DNA of 35,047 bases, from positions 1 through 35,047 of IMG/VR virus record IMGVR_UViG_3300032293_001188; one strand, 5' to 3'. Source of the DNA: a virus. The translations under genes were made by a program, and so were the position numbers. Shown piece after piece: positions 1 to 9,290 of the stretch; position 1 is the stretch's first letter; each line of letters starts with the position of its first letter. The notes under the pieces are model-generated. The model worked only from the letters and a program-made list of their open reading frames with translations. It did no database searches and was not told where the DNA came from.

Positions 1-123
1 AGCACCCTAAAATCGGTATGCGGATAATTTGCTTTGTTTAATCCTATCAATGGGTCTACTATATCTGCTCCTATATAAGAAGCGCCACATAAATCTACAT
101 CTTTCATCCAGTTCCAGTCTCCG
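1..123. repeat. Terminal direct repeat, left copy (circle junction)
   Basis: These 123 bases are identical to the last 123 bases of the window (34925-35047). An open reading frame continues seamlessly across the join. This is the usual signature of a circular or circularly permuted phage genome assembled with a k-mer-length overlap. A true short terminal repeat cannot be excluded. Confidence 0.95.
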
Positions 124-290
124 CAAGGAATATCTAAAATAGATGTGATACCAAACTTTTGTAATAGCACAGGTAATTCTCTACGAATCACTTTTGTATT
201 TTGCATTTCACTTCCGCCACCACTTACACTTTCAGGTGAACACCATAGATTCTTTTCGTAAATCTCTGTAAACTTTTCTTTTACACTCAT
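1..290 (-). CDS. Class I SAM-dependent methyltransferase, N-terminal part (wraps to 34615)
   Basis: Reading down from the ATG at 288-290, the frame is open to base 1 and continues in frame at 34924 on the circle, ending at 34615. This gives a 199-aa protein. The N-terminal part contains a GGGSE stretch near residue 25 and the SAM-binding motif I LDIPCGDWNW at about residues 52-61. The start overlaps the stop of the upstream glycosyltransferase by 4 bp (ATGA), which suggests translational coupling. This small phage and surface-polysaccharide methyltransferase family has no firmly assigned substrate. Its position directly after a glycosyltransferase suggests O-methylation of a sugar or of a glycosylated virion protein, which is inference. 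See the entry at 34615-35047 for the C-terminal part. Confidence 0.85.
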   Translation of the reverse strand, partial: MSVKEKFTEIYEKNLWCSPESVSGGGSEMQNTKVIRRELPVLLQKFGITSILDIPCGDWNWMKDVDLCGASYIGADIVDPLIGLNKANYPHTDFRV

Positions 291-1222
291 AACAATATTG
301 TTTTTTTAGCTGTTTCTTTTACTTGCTCCCAATAGTATGTACCTGCTTTATTCTCATCTACTATTAATTCATCACTATATGGTAATCTATTAATGTAAGA
401 TGCTTTATGAAACATTCCACTATTAGCATCCATTACGCCTGCATTATGTAATATCCAATACTTCTCAACTGAACTTACATTATCAGTACTCCATCCAAAT
501 GCCATTCTTTCATCCACTTGCGTAGGATGTCCAAACAACCATGCGTTCCATAATAAACTCCACATACCTGCAGTCCACTTTTGAATTGGATAATCCCAAT
601 CTGCTTTCATTACATGTAAGTGTTCTGTTGAACAAAAGTATGCATACATTTTAATTGCATCTTTTTCTACTTTATCCCAAAATTCAAATCCCTCTCCCTT
701 AATCAAATACTGAGCTCCTCCTGAATGATTATTCATTAGCTTAGGTATTTGTTTATCTATACCAATTATCTCACACATATCCTCATATATGTGATTTCCT
801 TTTTGCTGTATGTAATCCCAATTAATGTATGAATTTGTATCACTCATATACCATGTGTTTGGATTTCTTCCCCAATTTAATTCAGGCGGACGAGTAAATA
901 CAATATCACTATCATGTAAAAATAACCATTCATCTTTCAAAGCAGGATATGCTTTAAGATGTTGTTTCATTAAGTTAAAATAGATTGATGGGATATAAGA
1001 GTAATCTTCTCTAGTATCCTCATAGAAAAAGAAACGAACGGTATTGTAATGAGATTGTAATTTCTTCCAATCATCAGGTACATGTCCATTGTTTATTGCA
1101 CCCAATATATCAATTTGATTTGGGTTTACTCCATGCTTAATGAAGTTATTAATTAGTACTTCTATTTGCCAACGATAGTAATCGTTAGCTGGTTGAGCAC
1201 ATATAAATCGTGTTTGTTGCAT
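287..1222 (-). CDS. GT-A-type glycosyltransferase, hydroxyproline-arabinosyltransferase-like
   Basis: The 311-aa protein has a GT-A layout. FLHDSDIVF at about residues 101-109 contains the metal-binding DxD (DSD). HSGGAQ lies near 166, a KMYAYF segment near 191, a Trp-rich stretch near 216-228, and a late ILHNAG at about 257-262 whose His could complete the metal site. The DSD, MYAY and C-terminal His arrangement resembles plant and algal hydroxyproline O-arabinosyltransferase and serine galactosyltransferase proteins, which glycosylate Pro/Ser/Thr-rich polypeptides. It lies 12 bp after a gene for a Thr-rich virion protein and is coupled by ATGA to a methyltransferase. Inference: it glycosylates the Thr/Ser-rich tail proteins. 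It could instead act on a host glycan. No signal peptide or membrane segment is visible. Confidence 0.75.
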   Translation of the reverse strand: MQQTRFICAQPANDYYRWQIEVLINNFIKHGVNPNQIDILGAINNGHVPDDWKKLQSHYNTVRFFFYEDTREDYSYIPSIYFNLMKQHLKAYPALKDEWLFLHDSDIVFTRPPELNWGRNPNTWYMSDTNSYINWDYIQQKGNHIYEDMCEIIGIDKQIPKLMNNHSGGAQYLIKGEGFEFWDKVEKDAIKMYAYFCSTEHLHVMKADWDYPIQKWTAGMWSLLWNAWLFGHPTQVDERMAFGWSTDNVSSVEKYWILHNAGVMDANSGMFHKASYINRLPYSDELIVDENKAGTYYWEQVKETAKKTILL

Positions 1223-1234
1223 AACATTTTATTT

Positions 1235-2197
1235 TTATAAACATCCTCCATCACAAGATGCAAATGTATCTAAATGAAGTGTAGTTCCAATATCACCAGG
1301 TTGTACTGTGTAAATTGCAGTAAATATATTTGCTATGCCACCTGAATTACAATCTGCATCCGTTATAATACCTGTACAATATGCATTTGCGTAATTATCA
1401 GGTTCTCCACATTGTTGGCAATTTACTTCAACATTTATTACATCACCAGAGTAAACAGTATATGTTCCATTTGCTGTATTACTTCTGCTTTCAACAACTG
1501 AACCATTTACATACAAATCCATATATCCATTAGCTCCACCTGTTTCACTATAACTCCATGCTAATGTAGCACCGCCAGAGGTTGTAGTAGTTGTTGAAGT
1601 TGTAGTAGAAGTTGTAGTAGTACTGGTTGTGGTACTAGTAGTAGAAGTTGTACTTGTGGTTGTTGTTGTTGGTACAACAGGTTGAGCAAATGGTAACGCA
1701 TCAGGTAATATAGGACCAAGCAATTGTATTTTACATTCTCCATTTTTCAAAGAATAATCGTTAATTGCACGTAAGTGATAATAGTTACCTCTAAATTGTA
1801 CTACATCATTTAATTCCATCTTAAAATAATCTGCTAATGGAATGATTGCTGAAGCGTTCAACAATCTAGTGCGTGGGTTATATAACAATTCTACATAAGT
1901 TTGCCAATATGAAGAATATAATGAATCAAAAGGTACTTCACCATACACAGCTGCTTCATTATAAAATAGAAGGGAGTTAGAACCTGTTGTAGGAAACTGA
2001 TTAGTACCAATTGTATTATAGTTATCAAAATAAGGAAACTGTTTAACTTCATTTCCAGCATTATTCTCATCTAAAACATAAAATCTTTCACAATCTATTT
2101 GTCCATTATAAAATAATAAACGTGGTAAAACTCTAGCCGGTTGAAAATCTACTGAACTAATGTAAGTTGGAACATATATTGGTATAATTTGTGACAT
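1235..2197 (-). CDS. Tail hub C-terminal-like protein with Thr-rich stalk and adhesin tip
   Basis: The 320-aa protein has three parts. Residues 1 to about 170 look like the C-terminal half of a Bacteroidota-phage tail hub or minor tail protein (PRLLFYNG near 25, then a segment ending VVQFRGNYYHLRAIND near 132-147). Residues about 177-207 are almost only Thr and Ser. Residues about 208-320 form a Cys-containing beta-rich tip domain (CQQCGEPDNY, CDGGC at the C-terminus). It starts 10 bp after the 669-aa tail protein, and the two together resemble one split hub. The Thr block looks like a mucin-type stalk. Role in receptor binding is inferred from domain order and position. Confidence 0.65.
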   Translation of the reverse strand: MSQIIPIYVPTYISSVDFQPARVLPRLLFYNGQIDCERFYVLDENNAGNEVKQFPYFDNYNTIGTNQFPTTGSNSLLFYNEAAVYGEVPFDSLYSSYWQTYVELLYNPRTRLLNASAIIPLADYFKMELNDVVQFRGNYYHLRAINDYSLKNGECKIQLLGPILPDALPFAQPVVPTTTTTSTTSTTSTTTSTTTTSTTTSTTTTTSGGATLAWSYSETGGANGYMDLYVNGSVVESRSNTANGTYTVYSGDVINVEVNCQQCGEPDNYANAYCTGIITDADCNSGGIANIFTAIYTVQPGDIGTTLHLDTFASCDGGCL

Positions 2198-2207
2198 ATA
2201 ATTTATT

Positions 2208-4217
2208 TTAACAATTTGATGTTACATAGTTGTATCCTAAACTTCCTATTTGTGCCACATAAGAAGTAGGTCCTTCAGACGGTCTATAAAATTTCCAAAA
2301 GTTATTTCCACCATTAAATGGTAATGTTAATTCTTGGTCTAAATAGAAATAAGTAACTGTGTATGGAGATTGTTCTGCACTATATACAATACCAGGGTAG
2401 TAATAGGTATCCGTACAAGCTTGATAAGAACTTCCAAATCCAGAATATCCAATACTCCAATTGTATGAAGGTGGTGTTGGATTAACTCCAACTACTGAAC
2501 CCGAAACTCCAGTTCCCTGTATTTGTATTAATGGTGAACTTGCTAATGTTGTTTTAACTTCAAACTTACCCTGTGAGAAGAAGTTTTCAGTATCCGTATA
2601 GTATTGTTTTGAGTATTCTCTATTTGCTGCTTTACTAAATTGTTGTGAGATATAATCCTGGTCTAATGTATCACCAAAATTAAGTTCATTCACCGCAAGA
2701 TTGTTAGCAGGAATTACTTCTATCTTTTCATCTAAGTTTATGTATTTGTTAAAATCTTTTATCTCTCCAGCCTGATACCAATTGTTAAATGTTTCAACAA
2801 TAAATTCATTCCTTTTAGTTTTAGATGGATATATTACCAAATTATATTTCTTTTGAACTCCTTTAATAAAATCAATTAACTTAATACCATTAGTTCCAAA
2901 TGGCATATTCAATGGAATATTCATAATCCTTTCATCAGCTGCCTGTTGTACTTTTGTAATTTGTAATGATGATTTTGGTTTACCATTAGGGTCTAATACA
3001 AATGTAAAGTTGTTATAAGGTGCTGAAAATATATCTCTCCATTGTATTCCAAAATAATAAGTACCAGGGTCCAATCTAGCAGTTGTAAATTCAGTTGAAA
3101 CTGTATATGTTTTATTTTGTCCATTAGCACCTTCAGCAAACATTGCGTAAGTATTTTGTTCAAAGAATTGATTAAAATTTACTAATGTAGTTAATGATTG
3201 TTGTGTTAATGAACCAGTATCTCTAACAATAAATTCAGTAACAGGTCCACCTAAAGAACCTGATAATTTTACTTCTAATGTTAATACACCTTTTAATGAT
3301 GAAGTAACATCTAATGTATAAGATGAGTTTTGTCCAACAACACCACTAGGGTCTCTTGTTACACTATACCAAGGTAAATTAGTTGCAGTAAGTTGCGGAA
3401 TATTCAAATCAGTTTGTCCACTTCCAGACAATGGTGCAATTGAAATAACACCATAGTTTTCTAAATCAACATTATCAAAAACAGGGTATCTTAATGCTCT
3501 ATTACAAACTAAATAAACATCATCTAAAAATGGTTCATTAAAGAATGAGCCTGTATAAGTGTATCCAGAATAATCAAATATAGCATCCCATACTGCTTTC
3601 ATACGAATAGCAGGTTTGAAATCCTGAACTGTTAATCCACCTTCATTATCATCTATACCAAAGAATGGGTCACCTGATGTGTACTTCATCTTTTGTCCAT
3701 ACTCAGCTAATGGATAAACTATATTACCATTATATAATTGACCAGCCCAACTTGCACTTATATTACTAAATGAAGCTGTATGGTTGTATTCGTTTAATGT
3801 TGTTAATTGAGTTAGGAATGTATTTGTAATTGTTTTAGCAAAAGAAGATATTGCTCCAAAGATAGTTACTTCGTATGAATCAATAAACTTATTAGCTATT
3901 ACATTTACTTTATTTAATTGTAGGTATCCTTGCGAAATGTAGATACCATCAAAATCTAAATAACATGGTACTTTAATATTTGTAGCAAATGTATCAGGAT
4001 TAAATACTGATATATCATACACATGCTCAAAGAATGCATTATTCTTTTTTGAACCAGGCAAAGAAATCTGACGAGAAAAATCAGCCGGAATAACACCCAA
4101 GTCAAAAAGACCTGTAACATTGTCCGATAACTTTATTTCTTCGTCAGCAAAAAGGTCTAGGATTTCACCATTTGCCACTAGTTTGAAAATAAAACCTTGC
4201 GTTGTAACTACTCCCAT
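2208..4217 (-). CDS. Tail hub / baseplate-like protein
   Basis: The 669-aa protein begins with a domain typical of large tail-tip proteins in Bacteroidota phages and prophages (DFSRQISLPGSKKNN at about residues 46-60, then SYEVTIFGAISSFAK). The middle contains beta-sandwich-like repeats. The C-terminal 100 residues form a separate Tyr-rich domain (YYYPGIVYS, YLDQELTLPF) of the kind attached to phage fibres. Its start codon shares one base with the stop of the preceding 388-aa tail gene (TAATG). The downstream 320-aa gene seems to supply the rest of the hub. Assignment is by sequence feel and neighbourhood; no catalytic motif is seen. Confidence 0.6.
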   Translation of the reverse strand: MGVVTTQGFIFKLVANGEILDLFADEEIKLSDNVTGLFDLGVIPADFSRQISLPGSKKNNAFFEHVYDISVFNPDTFATNIKVPCYLDFDGIYISQGYLQLNKVNVIANKFIDSYEVTIFGAISSFAKTITNTFLTQLTTLNEYNHTASFSNISASWAGQLYNGNIVYPLAEYGQKMKYTSGDPFFGIDDNEGGLTVQDFKPAIRMKAVWDAIFDYSGYTYTGSFFNEPFLDDVYLVCNRALRYPVFDNVDLENYGVISIAPLSGSGQTDLNIPQLTATNLPWYSVTRDPSGVVGQNSSYTLDVTSSLKGVLTLEVKLSGSLGGPVTEFIVRDTGSLTQQSLTTLVNFNQFFEQNTYAMFAEGANGQNKTYTVSTEFTTARLDPGTYYFGIQWRDIFSAPYNNFTFVLDPNGKPKSSLQITKVQQAADERIMNIPLNMPFGTNGIKLIDFIKGVQKKYNLVIYPSKTKRNEFIVETFNNWYQAGEIKDFNKYINLDEKIEVIPANNLAVNELNFGDTLDQDYISQQFSKAANREYSKQYYTDTENFFSQGKFEVKTTLASSPLIQIQGTGVSGSVVGVNPTPPSYNWSIGYSGFGSSYQACTDTYYYPGIVYSAEQSPYTVTYFYLDQELTLPFNGGNNFWKFYRPSEGPTSYVAQIGSLGYNYVTSNC

Positions 4218-5383
4218 TATATAATTAATTTATAAGATTGTCCCCAATCAAAATCAAATTGGTATTGAACTAATTTATCGTTTACACCTGTTTTGAATGT
4301 AACTGAATCAGTTCTAATTGTAATTGGTCTAACAGTTTCAGTTGTTGAGTTTTGCTCATATACCCAATAGATTTCATCTGCTACTAACAATTGTTTTAAT
4401 ATATTGTTGTAATCTTCATCCATATAGTCAGAGTTTACACTTAATGTTTGTTTACTGTCTGACAAATAATTTAAGTTAGAACTATCATAATTTTGATAAG
4501 ATAATCCAGTACTTTGCCATGTTCCTAATTGTGGTTGATATGTTCTCTTTGTAGATTGGAATGATTGCCTATTAACTAATAAGAAATTATAGTAATCAAA
4601 TTGTCCGTATCTATTTTTCCATTTGATTCTAACATTTGGATACTTTTGTAAACAAACATCTGTAAAGTTAATTGAAGAACCTAATGGTGTTGAACCATTG
4701 TATGCCTGTACACTAAATGTGTCAGTTAATACGTTTAATGGGAAATCACTACACAAAGGTCCAATAGGAAAATATTGTGTTTGTTGTGAAGATGATATTG
4801 AGCTACTTACGTTAATTGAAGCATTACCTAACGAACCTGAATAAACCATTCGGGTTGGTTGAGGTGCTCCAGTAGTACCAGTATAAACTGTCATCCATCC
4901 GTTAGTATCATCTAAAAAAGATTGAGATACAGGACCATCACTCATTATAGGCCAATGGACTGATTTAGATACAATTTGTTGATTGATTGGTTCTTGAAAT
5001 ATAGCGTATCCATCTAATGCTTTATATAACCCTGTTGTTACGTGAGAACCTGATACATAACCACCTGTACCTAAATACTGCCAATAAAAATCTACAGTAT
5101 AGTATTTAACATTTGAACTATTAGCAAATGCTAAATCAGTAAGTGTAGAATTCATTATTCTACTAACATCAAATATTCCACGTAGGGAATCATTTGGATA
5201 CTTTGTTAGAGTATATTCAGGTACCGCAGGCTGTCCAGCTGCAGAACCCGTCCAATAGTATAAATCAGCATAATACTGAAATGATGAACTATATACAACA
5301 CCTGTATTCTCAAACACAGTAAATGCCATAGGCGATTGTGCCAAAGATGCGGTTGCTGGATATTGAGTTATATTCAAAGCCAT
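4217..5383 (-). CDS. Tail tip / distal-tail-like structural protein
   Basis: The 388-aa protein has no obvious catalytic motif. It is rich in Ser, Thr, Tyr and Asn and looks beta-structured throughout. It sits between the connector and neck genes (5.4-6.9 kb) and the large tail hub gene, and is coupled to the hub by a TAATG overlap. This is where distal tail and baseplate proteins are encoded in siphophages. The C-terminal FDFDWGQSYKLII could be a small domain contacting the hub. Function is inferred from position only; I do not recognise the family firmly. Confidence 0.5.
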   Translation of the reverse strand: MALNITQYPATASLAQSPMAFTVFENTGVVYSSSFQYYADLYYWTGSAAGQPAVPEYTLTKYPNDSLRGIFDVSRIMNSTLTDLAFANSSNVKYYTVDFYWQYLGTGGYVSGSHVTTGLYKALDGYAIFQEPINQQIVSKSVHWPIMSDGPVSQSFLDDTNGWMTVYTGTTGAPQPTRMVYSGSLGNASINVSSSISSSQQTQYFPIGPLCSDFPLNVLTDTFSVQAYNGSTPLGSSINFTDVCLQKYPNVRIKWKNRYGQFDYYNFLLVNRQSFQSTKRTYQPQLGTWQSTGLSYQNYDSSNLNYLSDSKQTLSVNSDYMDEDYNNILKQLLVADEIYWVYEQNSTTETVRPITIRTDSVTFKTGVNDKLVQYQFDFDWGQSYKLII

Positions 5384-5431
5384 AGTAATCTTTTATCTTT
5401 TAACCAACAAAAACGATTTTGTATTGGATGG

Positions 5432-5842
5432 TTACGATGGTAACCTTCTAAATGCTCTCTTAAATGCTATATCTACTGCATTCATTATGGTAGTTTGTAC
5501 TATACCATTAACTGCGTTATCTATCTGTCTCTTTAATAAAGGGTCATTAGCAGCTTCTTCAGCAAATGGTCTTTTCTTCATATATACAGTACCATCCTCT
5601 ACAAACTTACCATATTCTGCACCAGGAGGAGCATAATCCAAAGTAATAAATACTTTTGGTGTTTCTATCTTAATTTTATTACCCTTCTTAGTCTTTGTAG
5701 ACCTAAGCATTCTATCCGGAGTATTGTATGAATAAACTGTATTCATTAAATTACCGGTCTTATAAGCAGGTTTAGGCCTGTTAATCATATAAGTTTTAGC
5801 TAGGGTTCTAAACGATTCGGCAACTTGTCTAAATTCTTTCAT
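5432..5842 (-). CDS. HK97 gp10-like neck / tail completion protein
   Basis: The 136-aa protein has the HK97-gp10 pattern: an N-terminal helix, a TGNLMNTV segment near residue 30, then YGKFVEDGT followed by KKRPFAEEA at about residues 80-98 and a C-terminal helix. Family members form the ring joining neck and tail. Length matches the family. Its start shares one base with the stop of the preceding 173-aa gene (TAATG). Neighbours on both sides are connector and tail genes, which supports the call. Confidence 0.75.
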   Translation of the reverse strand: MKEFRQVAESFRTLAKTYMINRPKPAYKTGNLMNTVYSYNTPDRMLRSTKTKKGNKIKIETPKVFITLDYAPPGAEYGKFVEDGTVYMKKRPFAEEAANDPLLKRQIDNAVNGIVQTTIMNAVDIAFKRAFRRLPS

Positions 5843-6363
5843 TAGAATGGATATAAATCATACATACATCTTGGTCTAGCATTATGCGTAGTTAAATCAA
5901 ATGTAGCTACCCATCCAGCTAATCCATTATCAAATGTATCGGCAAATGCTTGGCAATCAATCCCACCATCTATATCAAAGTTATTAACAGCGTATTGTGT
6001 GTATGAAAGTAAATCGTTAAGGATAGCTAATGTATTTGCATGAATATCAACTGCATCATTATTACGATAGAATGGAATTACATCTTTATTGTATTTTCCT
6101 GTTGATTCATTATTTTTTAATTTAACTTTGTCAGCAATTGTAAGTTGACAAGTATAAATTGTTTGTGAATCTTCAAATCGTGTAGCATTAATTAAAATGT
6201 TACCAATTGGATATGATGGAAATTCATCAGTATCTATTTCAAAGATACTACCCTGCGTTACAGCATCAATAGATGGATGGTTATCCATTATTGTTTTGAA
6301 GTATTCCAATACGTTATAATATAACGAATAGTTTACACCAGTATTTTGAACTACATTTCCCAT
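5842..6363 (-). CDS. Putative tail terminator / head-tail connector protein
   Basis: The 173-aa protein has an N-terminal amphipathic helix (YYNVLEYFKTIMDNHPSI) followed by beta-strand-rich sequence and a segment NDLLSYTQYAV. This fits tail-terminator and minor-tail proteins that lie next to HK97 gp10-like genes. It follows the 172-aa connector gene by 5 bp and is coupled to the gp10-like gene by TAATG. Assignment rests on position and general fold features, not on a signature motif. Confidence 0.5.
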   Translation of the reverse strand: MGNVVQNTGVNYSLYYNVLEYFKTIMDNHPSIDAVTQGSIFEIDTDEFPSYPIGNILINATRFEDSQTIYTCQLTIADKVKLKNNESTGKYNKDVIPFYRNNDAVDIHANTLAILNDLLSYTQYAVNNFDIDGGIDCQAFADTFDNGLAGWVATFDLTTHNARPRCMYDLYPF

Positions 6364-6368
6364 AAAAT

Positions 6369-6887
6369 TTATAATTGGATACCGCCAAAGTATTGATTAG
6401 TGAAATCAGGGTAAACCTGTGTAAGGTTTCCAACACTCTCAAGATATTGTGGTATTTGGTTAGAATAAGCTACTAAGTAATTTTGTAAACGAGTTGCGTA
6501 GAAATCTGCTGAATTCAATGCTTTCTGCAATAGGTAATCAATCTCATTCTTACCCGGTGAAACGGATACTTCTGACTGATGTTTAACAGCACCTTCACTT
6601 TTGAATTGGATACCAGAGAAAGGGATGTATTCAACGCAGGAGTACCATATTAGGGTAGGTTTGATGTGGTCATTGATTAAATCCTGATAATAAGGAGATA
6701 ATGTACTCACAGTATTGTTCTCAATATGTCCTTGTAAGAAATAAAACAATACAGTACCTAACAAGTTAAGCATGTATTTGTCTTGCGCTGTTCTTACAAA
6801 AGGTAATAATCTATCAGCATCAATAGAACCCTGTAATGGTGAGTTCTTAATAATATCGTTTCTACTTACAAATAAAGCGTATGCCAT
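6369..6887 (-). CDS. Putative head-tail adaptor (connector) protein
   Basis: The 172-aa protein looks mostly helical (ADRLLPFVRTAQDKYMLNLL near residues 24-43, then KNEIDYLLQKALNSADFYATRL near 113-134). This resembles head-tail adaptor proteins of Bacteroidota phages encoded after the portal. It starts 12 bp after the portal stop, and the next gene follows by 5 bp. Role: probably docks under the portal to close the head. Family membership is inferred. Confidence 0.55.
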   Translation of the reverse strand: MAYALFVSRNDIIKNSPLQGSIDADRLLPFVRTAQDKYMLNLLGTVLFYFLQGHIENNTVSTLSPYYQDLINDHIKPTLIWYSCVEYIPFSGIQFKSEGAVKHQSEVSVSPGKNEIDYLLQKALNSADFYATRLQNYLVAYSNQIPQYLESVGNLTQVYPDFTNQYFGGIQL

Positions 6888-6899
6888 TGTATTTAATTT

Positions 6900-8168
6900 T
6901 TAGTTTGAATATGTTTTAACAAATTGTGGTGTTCCCATCATAATTCTTTCATCATTGATTGTATCATCTACTGCACCTTTATCATCTACTGCTGCTGGGT
7001 TCTCACCTTCTTCATTAATATCATCTTGCACCTGTTCGGTTGTTTGTCCTGTTTCTTCAGCAGTTTCAGACAAAATAGCCAATGGAGTTAATTGCTCAAA
7101 GTATAATTCAGTTTCTTCATATCCACCTTCACTTAGTGCAGTTGTTAAGAAGTTTATAATTAAATTTTGAAAAGGATTAATAGTCATTGTTTGTAAAATA
7201 GAATAAGCCGTTTTCATTTCTTCTGACTGAGAACTAAAACCATTTGCCTGTGTACGAATACCAAATAAAAGAGGAGAAGTAATTCTATGTCCAACTAATA
7301 TTCTATCCTGTGCGTACTCAGCAACATATTTGTACTTGTCATGCAAATTATCTATGTTGATTGTATCTAAGGTAGGTCTTCTATCAGCATCATCGTTAAA
7401 TGAAATCATAAATCTACCAGCGTTTCTAGTGCCTGTAAATTTAGATTCAATCATTGATTCTATTGTTTGTCTTTCTTCAGGTGCTGGAATACCATTATTC
7501 ATATTAATCATTACCAATGGCATGAATCCATTCTCAATGTTATTAAGATGTAAGTTTGATAATTCAGCTTCTACATAAGCAAATTGTAATGCACTCATCC
7601 AATCAGGAAGTGAGTAGTAGTATTTACCTGGTGAATAATTCTTAATATAAAGTAATTCCATCTTTTCATTTGAACAACCAAATGCAGGAATCTTCTTTTT
7701 GTTTCTTTGTGCTTTTTGGTCATTCCAATCTATACAATAGAAATAATTTTCTATCTTAGGATTATCGTATATCTTTTCAGCACGAATTGTTTGAACTGGA
7801 ATATGATATAATTTAACAATCTTAGTATGTGCATCATCCCAATATACTTGGAAACAAGCATTACCATATAGTTTCAAATCAAAGATAGCTCTTTTGATTT
7901 CTTCTTGCGGAATCAATTTATCTAATACAGTTTGGAAAGCCTCATCTTTAGAGTACAATCCTTTACCAAATATTAAATCTGCTATTCCCTCAACGCAAGC
8001 TGCGTTAGTTGTTGATGTTGTGTAACTATCCGTTATGTTTTGGAAGTAATCATCAGGCCCTATAATACCAACAGGTACCCATTGGTAACGTGTTTTTGTA
8101 TCTTCAATTACGATAGGTATATCTTGCTGTGATAGGTTTACAACCGAAAAATTCGTACTTTGTTTCAT
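6900..8168 (-). CDS. Portal protein
   Basis: The 422-aa protein has portal features: a clip and stem region including LYGNACFQVYWDDA near residues 100-113 and IVKLYHIPVQTIRAEKI; a wing segment LLYIKNYSPGKYYYSLPDWMSAL near 172-194; and the crown-side HRITSPLLFGIRTQANGFSSQ near 295-315. The C-terminus is acidic and low in complexity (about 370-410). The portal forms the dodecameric channel through which DNA is packaged. It lies between capsid/tail tube genes and connector genes, not next to terminase as in many phages. Confidence 0.85.
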   Translation of the reverse strand: MKQSTNFSVVNLSQQDIPIVIEDTKTRYQWVPVGIIGPDDYFQNITDSYTTSTTNAACVEGIADLIFGKGLYSKDEAFQTVLDKLIPQEEIKRAIFDLKLYGNACFQVYWDDAHTKIVKLYHIPVQTIRAEKIYDNPKIENYFYCIDWNDQKAQRNKKKIPAFGCSNEKMELLYIKNYSPGKYYYSLPDWMSALQFAYVEAELSNLHLNNIENGFMPLVMINMNNGIPAPEERQTIESMIESKFTGTRNAGRFMISFNDDADRRPTLDTINIDNLHDKYKYVAEYAQDRILVGHRITSPLLFGIRTQANGFSSQSEEMKTAYSILQTMTINPFQNLIINFLTTALSEGGYEETELYFEQLTPLAILSETAEETGQTTEQVQDDINEEGENPAAVDDKGAVDDTINDERIMMGTPQFVKTYSN

Positions 8169-8169
8169 A

Positions 8170-8544
8170 TTATTCCATTATTATGTATTCGTTCTGTGTT
8201 AGATTACTTATGTATCTTTCTTCAACTCCTAATTGTGATTGGTATTCAAACTTCTCTACTGATTGAGATGCGAATACTGAAATAGAACCATGCCAAATAG
8301 AAGATGTTCCATCAGTTATGTATGCTCTATATTGGTCACCTACCGATGCCGATACTAAAGATGCAGTCCAATTTAATTTACTTTCATAAGCATCGTATGT
8401 GTAAGGTCTTGTAGAAGAACTAACTGATGCTGATGTATTTTGCAATGTCAACATATCTTGCAATTGTAATACAAGGTTTGATGATGCCGTTGGTTCTGTT
8501 CTAAAAGTGTAATAATTGCTTCCTGAAATGTAATAAGCTAGCAT
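8170..8544 (-). CDS. Hypothetical structural protein
   Basis: The 124-aa protein is rich in Ser, Thr and Tyr and appears all-beta (ISGSNYYTFRTEPTASSN near the start, DGTSSIWHGSISVF near residue 80). It ends 2 bp before the portal ATG, so the two genes are translated together. It lies after the tail tube gene and its terminator. A small virion or decoration protein is plausible from position. I do not recognise the family. Confidence 0.55.
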   Translation of the reverse strand: MLAYYISGSNYYTFRTEPTASSNLVLQLQDMLTLQNTSASVSSSTRPYTYDAYESKLNWTASLVSASVGDQYRAYITDGTSSIWHGSISVFASQSVEKFEYQSQLGVEERYISNLTQNEYIIME

Positions 8545-8617
8545 TATGTTGTCTTTATATTGTTTTTATCTATTCATTTAACAAACTTATCTAACAATAT
8601 AGTGAAGTAGCATAAAA

Positions 8618-8642
8618 AAAGAGAGAACTGAGTCCTCTCTTT
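8618..8642 (-). terminator. Intrinsic terminator after the tail tube gene
   Basis: An 8-bp perfect stem (AAAGAGAG with CTCTCTTT) and a 9-nt loop. On the minus strand it is followed by seven T, so it terminates leftward transcription just after the tail tube gene. It probably lowers expression of the portal and downstream genes relative to capsid and tube. Confidence 0.8.
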
Positions 8643-8664
8643 AATATTTTAAGCGATATACTGA

Positions 8665-9216
8665 TTAGTTAGTTCCGTTTACGATTGTAGGCGGATTAGT
8701 AACTGAACCGAATGGGTTACCGAATGTTGAACCTGAGATAAATGATGCAGGGTATTGCTCCATACCAGTGAAAGTAATAGAATAACCATAAAGGTCACCT
8801 AATGCTGCTCCTGTTTGTAGAGTACCTGCAGTTACATCTGCTCCCTCTCTTTGTCCTACTAATAGAGTATCTCCATTCATAGTGTGTACAAAGATTTGAG
8901 GTCTTCCATAAGCCATTAATTTTAATTGAGTGGTCATCTCATTTGTCAACTTCTTCAAGTTTAATACTAACTCCTGATTAAAGAAGGTAGTACCATTTTC
9001 TCTTGATGAGTTCACAGTTTCAGTATATGCACTCGTTCCTTTAAGTTCGTAGTAGTAAGCTGTAAGGCCTGCAGGTAATGATTCAATTAAATCATCACTT
9101 ACACCATTTGTTGCAGCTGATAAAGAACCGGTCCAGTTTACAAAGTAAACGCCAGCCAATCCACCTACTGATTCCTTACAAACTTCGTTACGTCCTAATG
9201 TTAAATTACAAGGCAT
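8665..9216 (-). CDS. Major tail tube protein
   Basis: The 183-aa protein begins MPCNLTLGRNEVCKES, then GGLAGVYFVNW, a start seen in tail tube-like proteins of Bacteroidota phages. The middle has NGTTFFNQELVLNLKKLTNE near residues 75-94, matching the tube-fold pattern, and the end is Gly/Thr/Asn-rich. It lies between capsid and portal genes and is flanked on both sides by hairpins, as expected for a gene whose product is needed in high copy. It forms the stacked hexameric rings of the tail. Confidence 0.7.
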   Translation of the reverse strand: MPCNLTLGRNEVCKESVGGLAGVYFVNWTGSLSAATNGVSDDLIESLPAGLTAYYYELKGTSAYTETVNSSRENGTTFFNQELVLNLKKLTNEMTTQLKLMAYGRPQIFVHTMNGDTLLVGQREGADVTAGTLQTGAALGDLYGYSITFTGMEQYPASFISGSTFGNPFGSVTNPPTIVNGTN

Positions 9217-9267
9217 TTTGATTAAGTTTTTAGTTTTTAATTTTTTGTCTGAAACTATTATGAGTAA

Positions 9268-9290
9268 AGGGAGATATGGTTAATCTCCCT
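9268..9290 (-). terminator. Hairpin between major capsid and tail tube genes
   Basis: An 8-bp perfect stem AGGGAGAT / ATCTCCCT with a 7-nt loop, extended by imperfect pairing of flanking GAGTAA and TTACTC. No long T run follows on the minus strand, so it may be a weak terminator or an mRNA-stabilising or processing hairpin behind the capsid gene. Confidence 0.6.
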
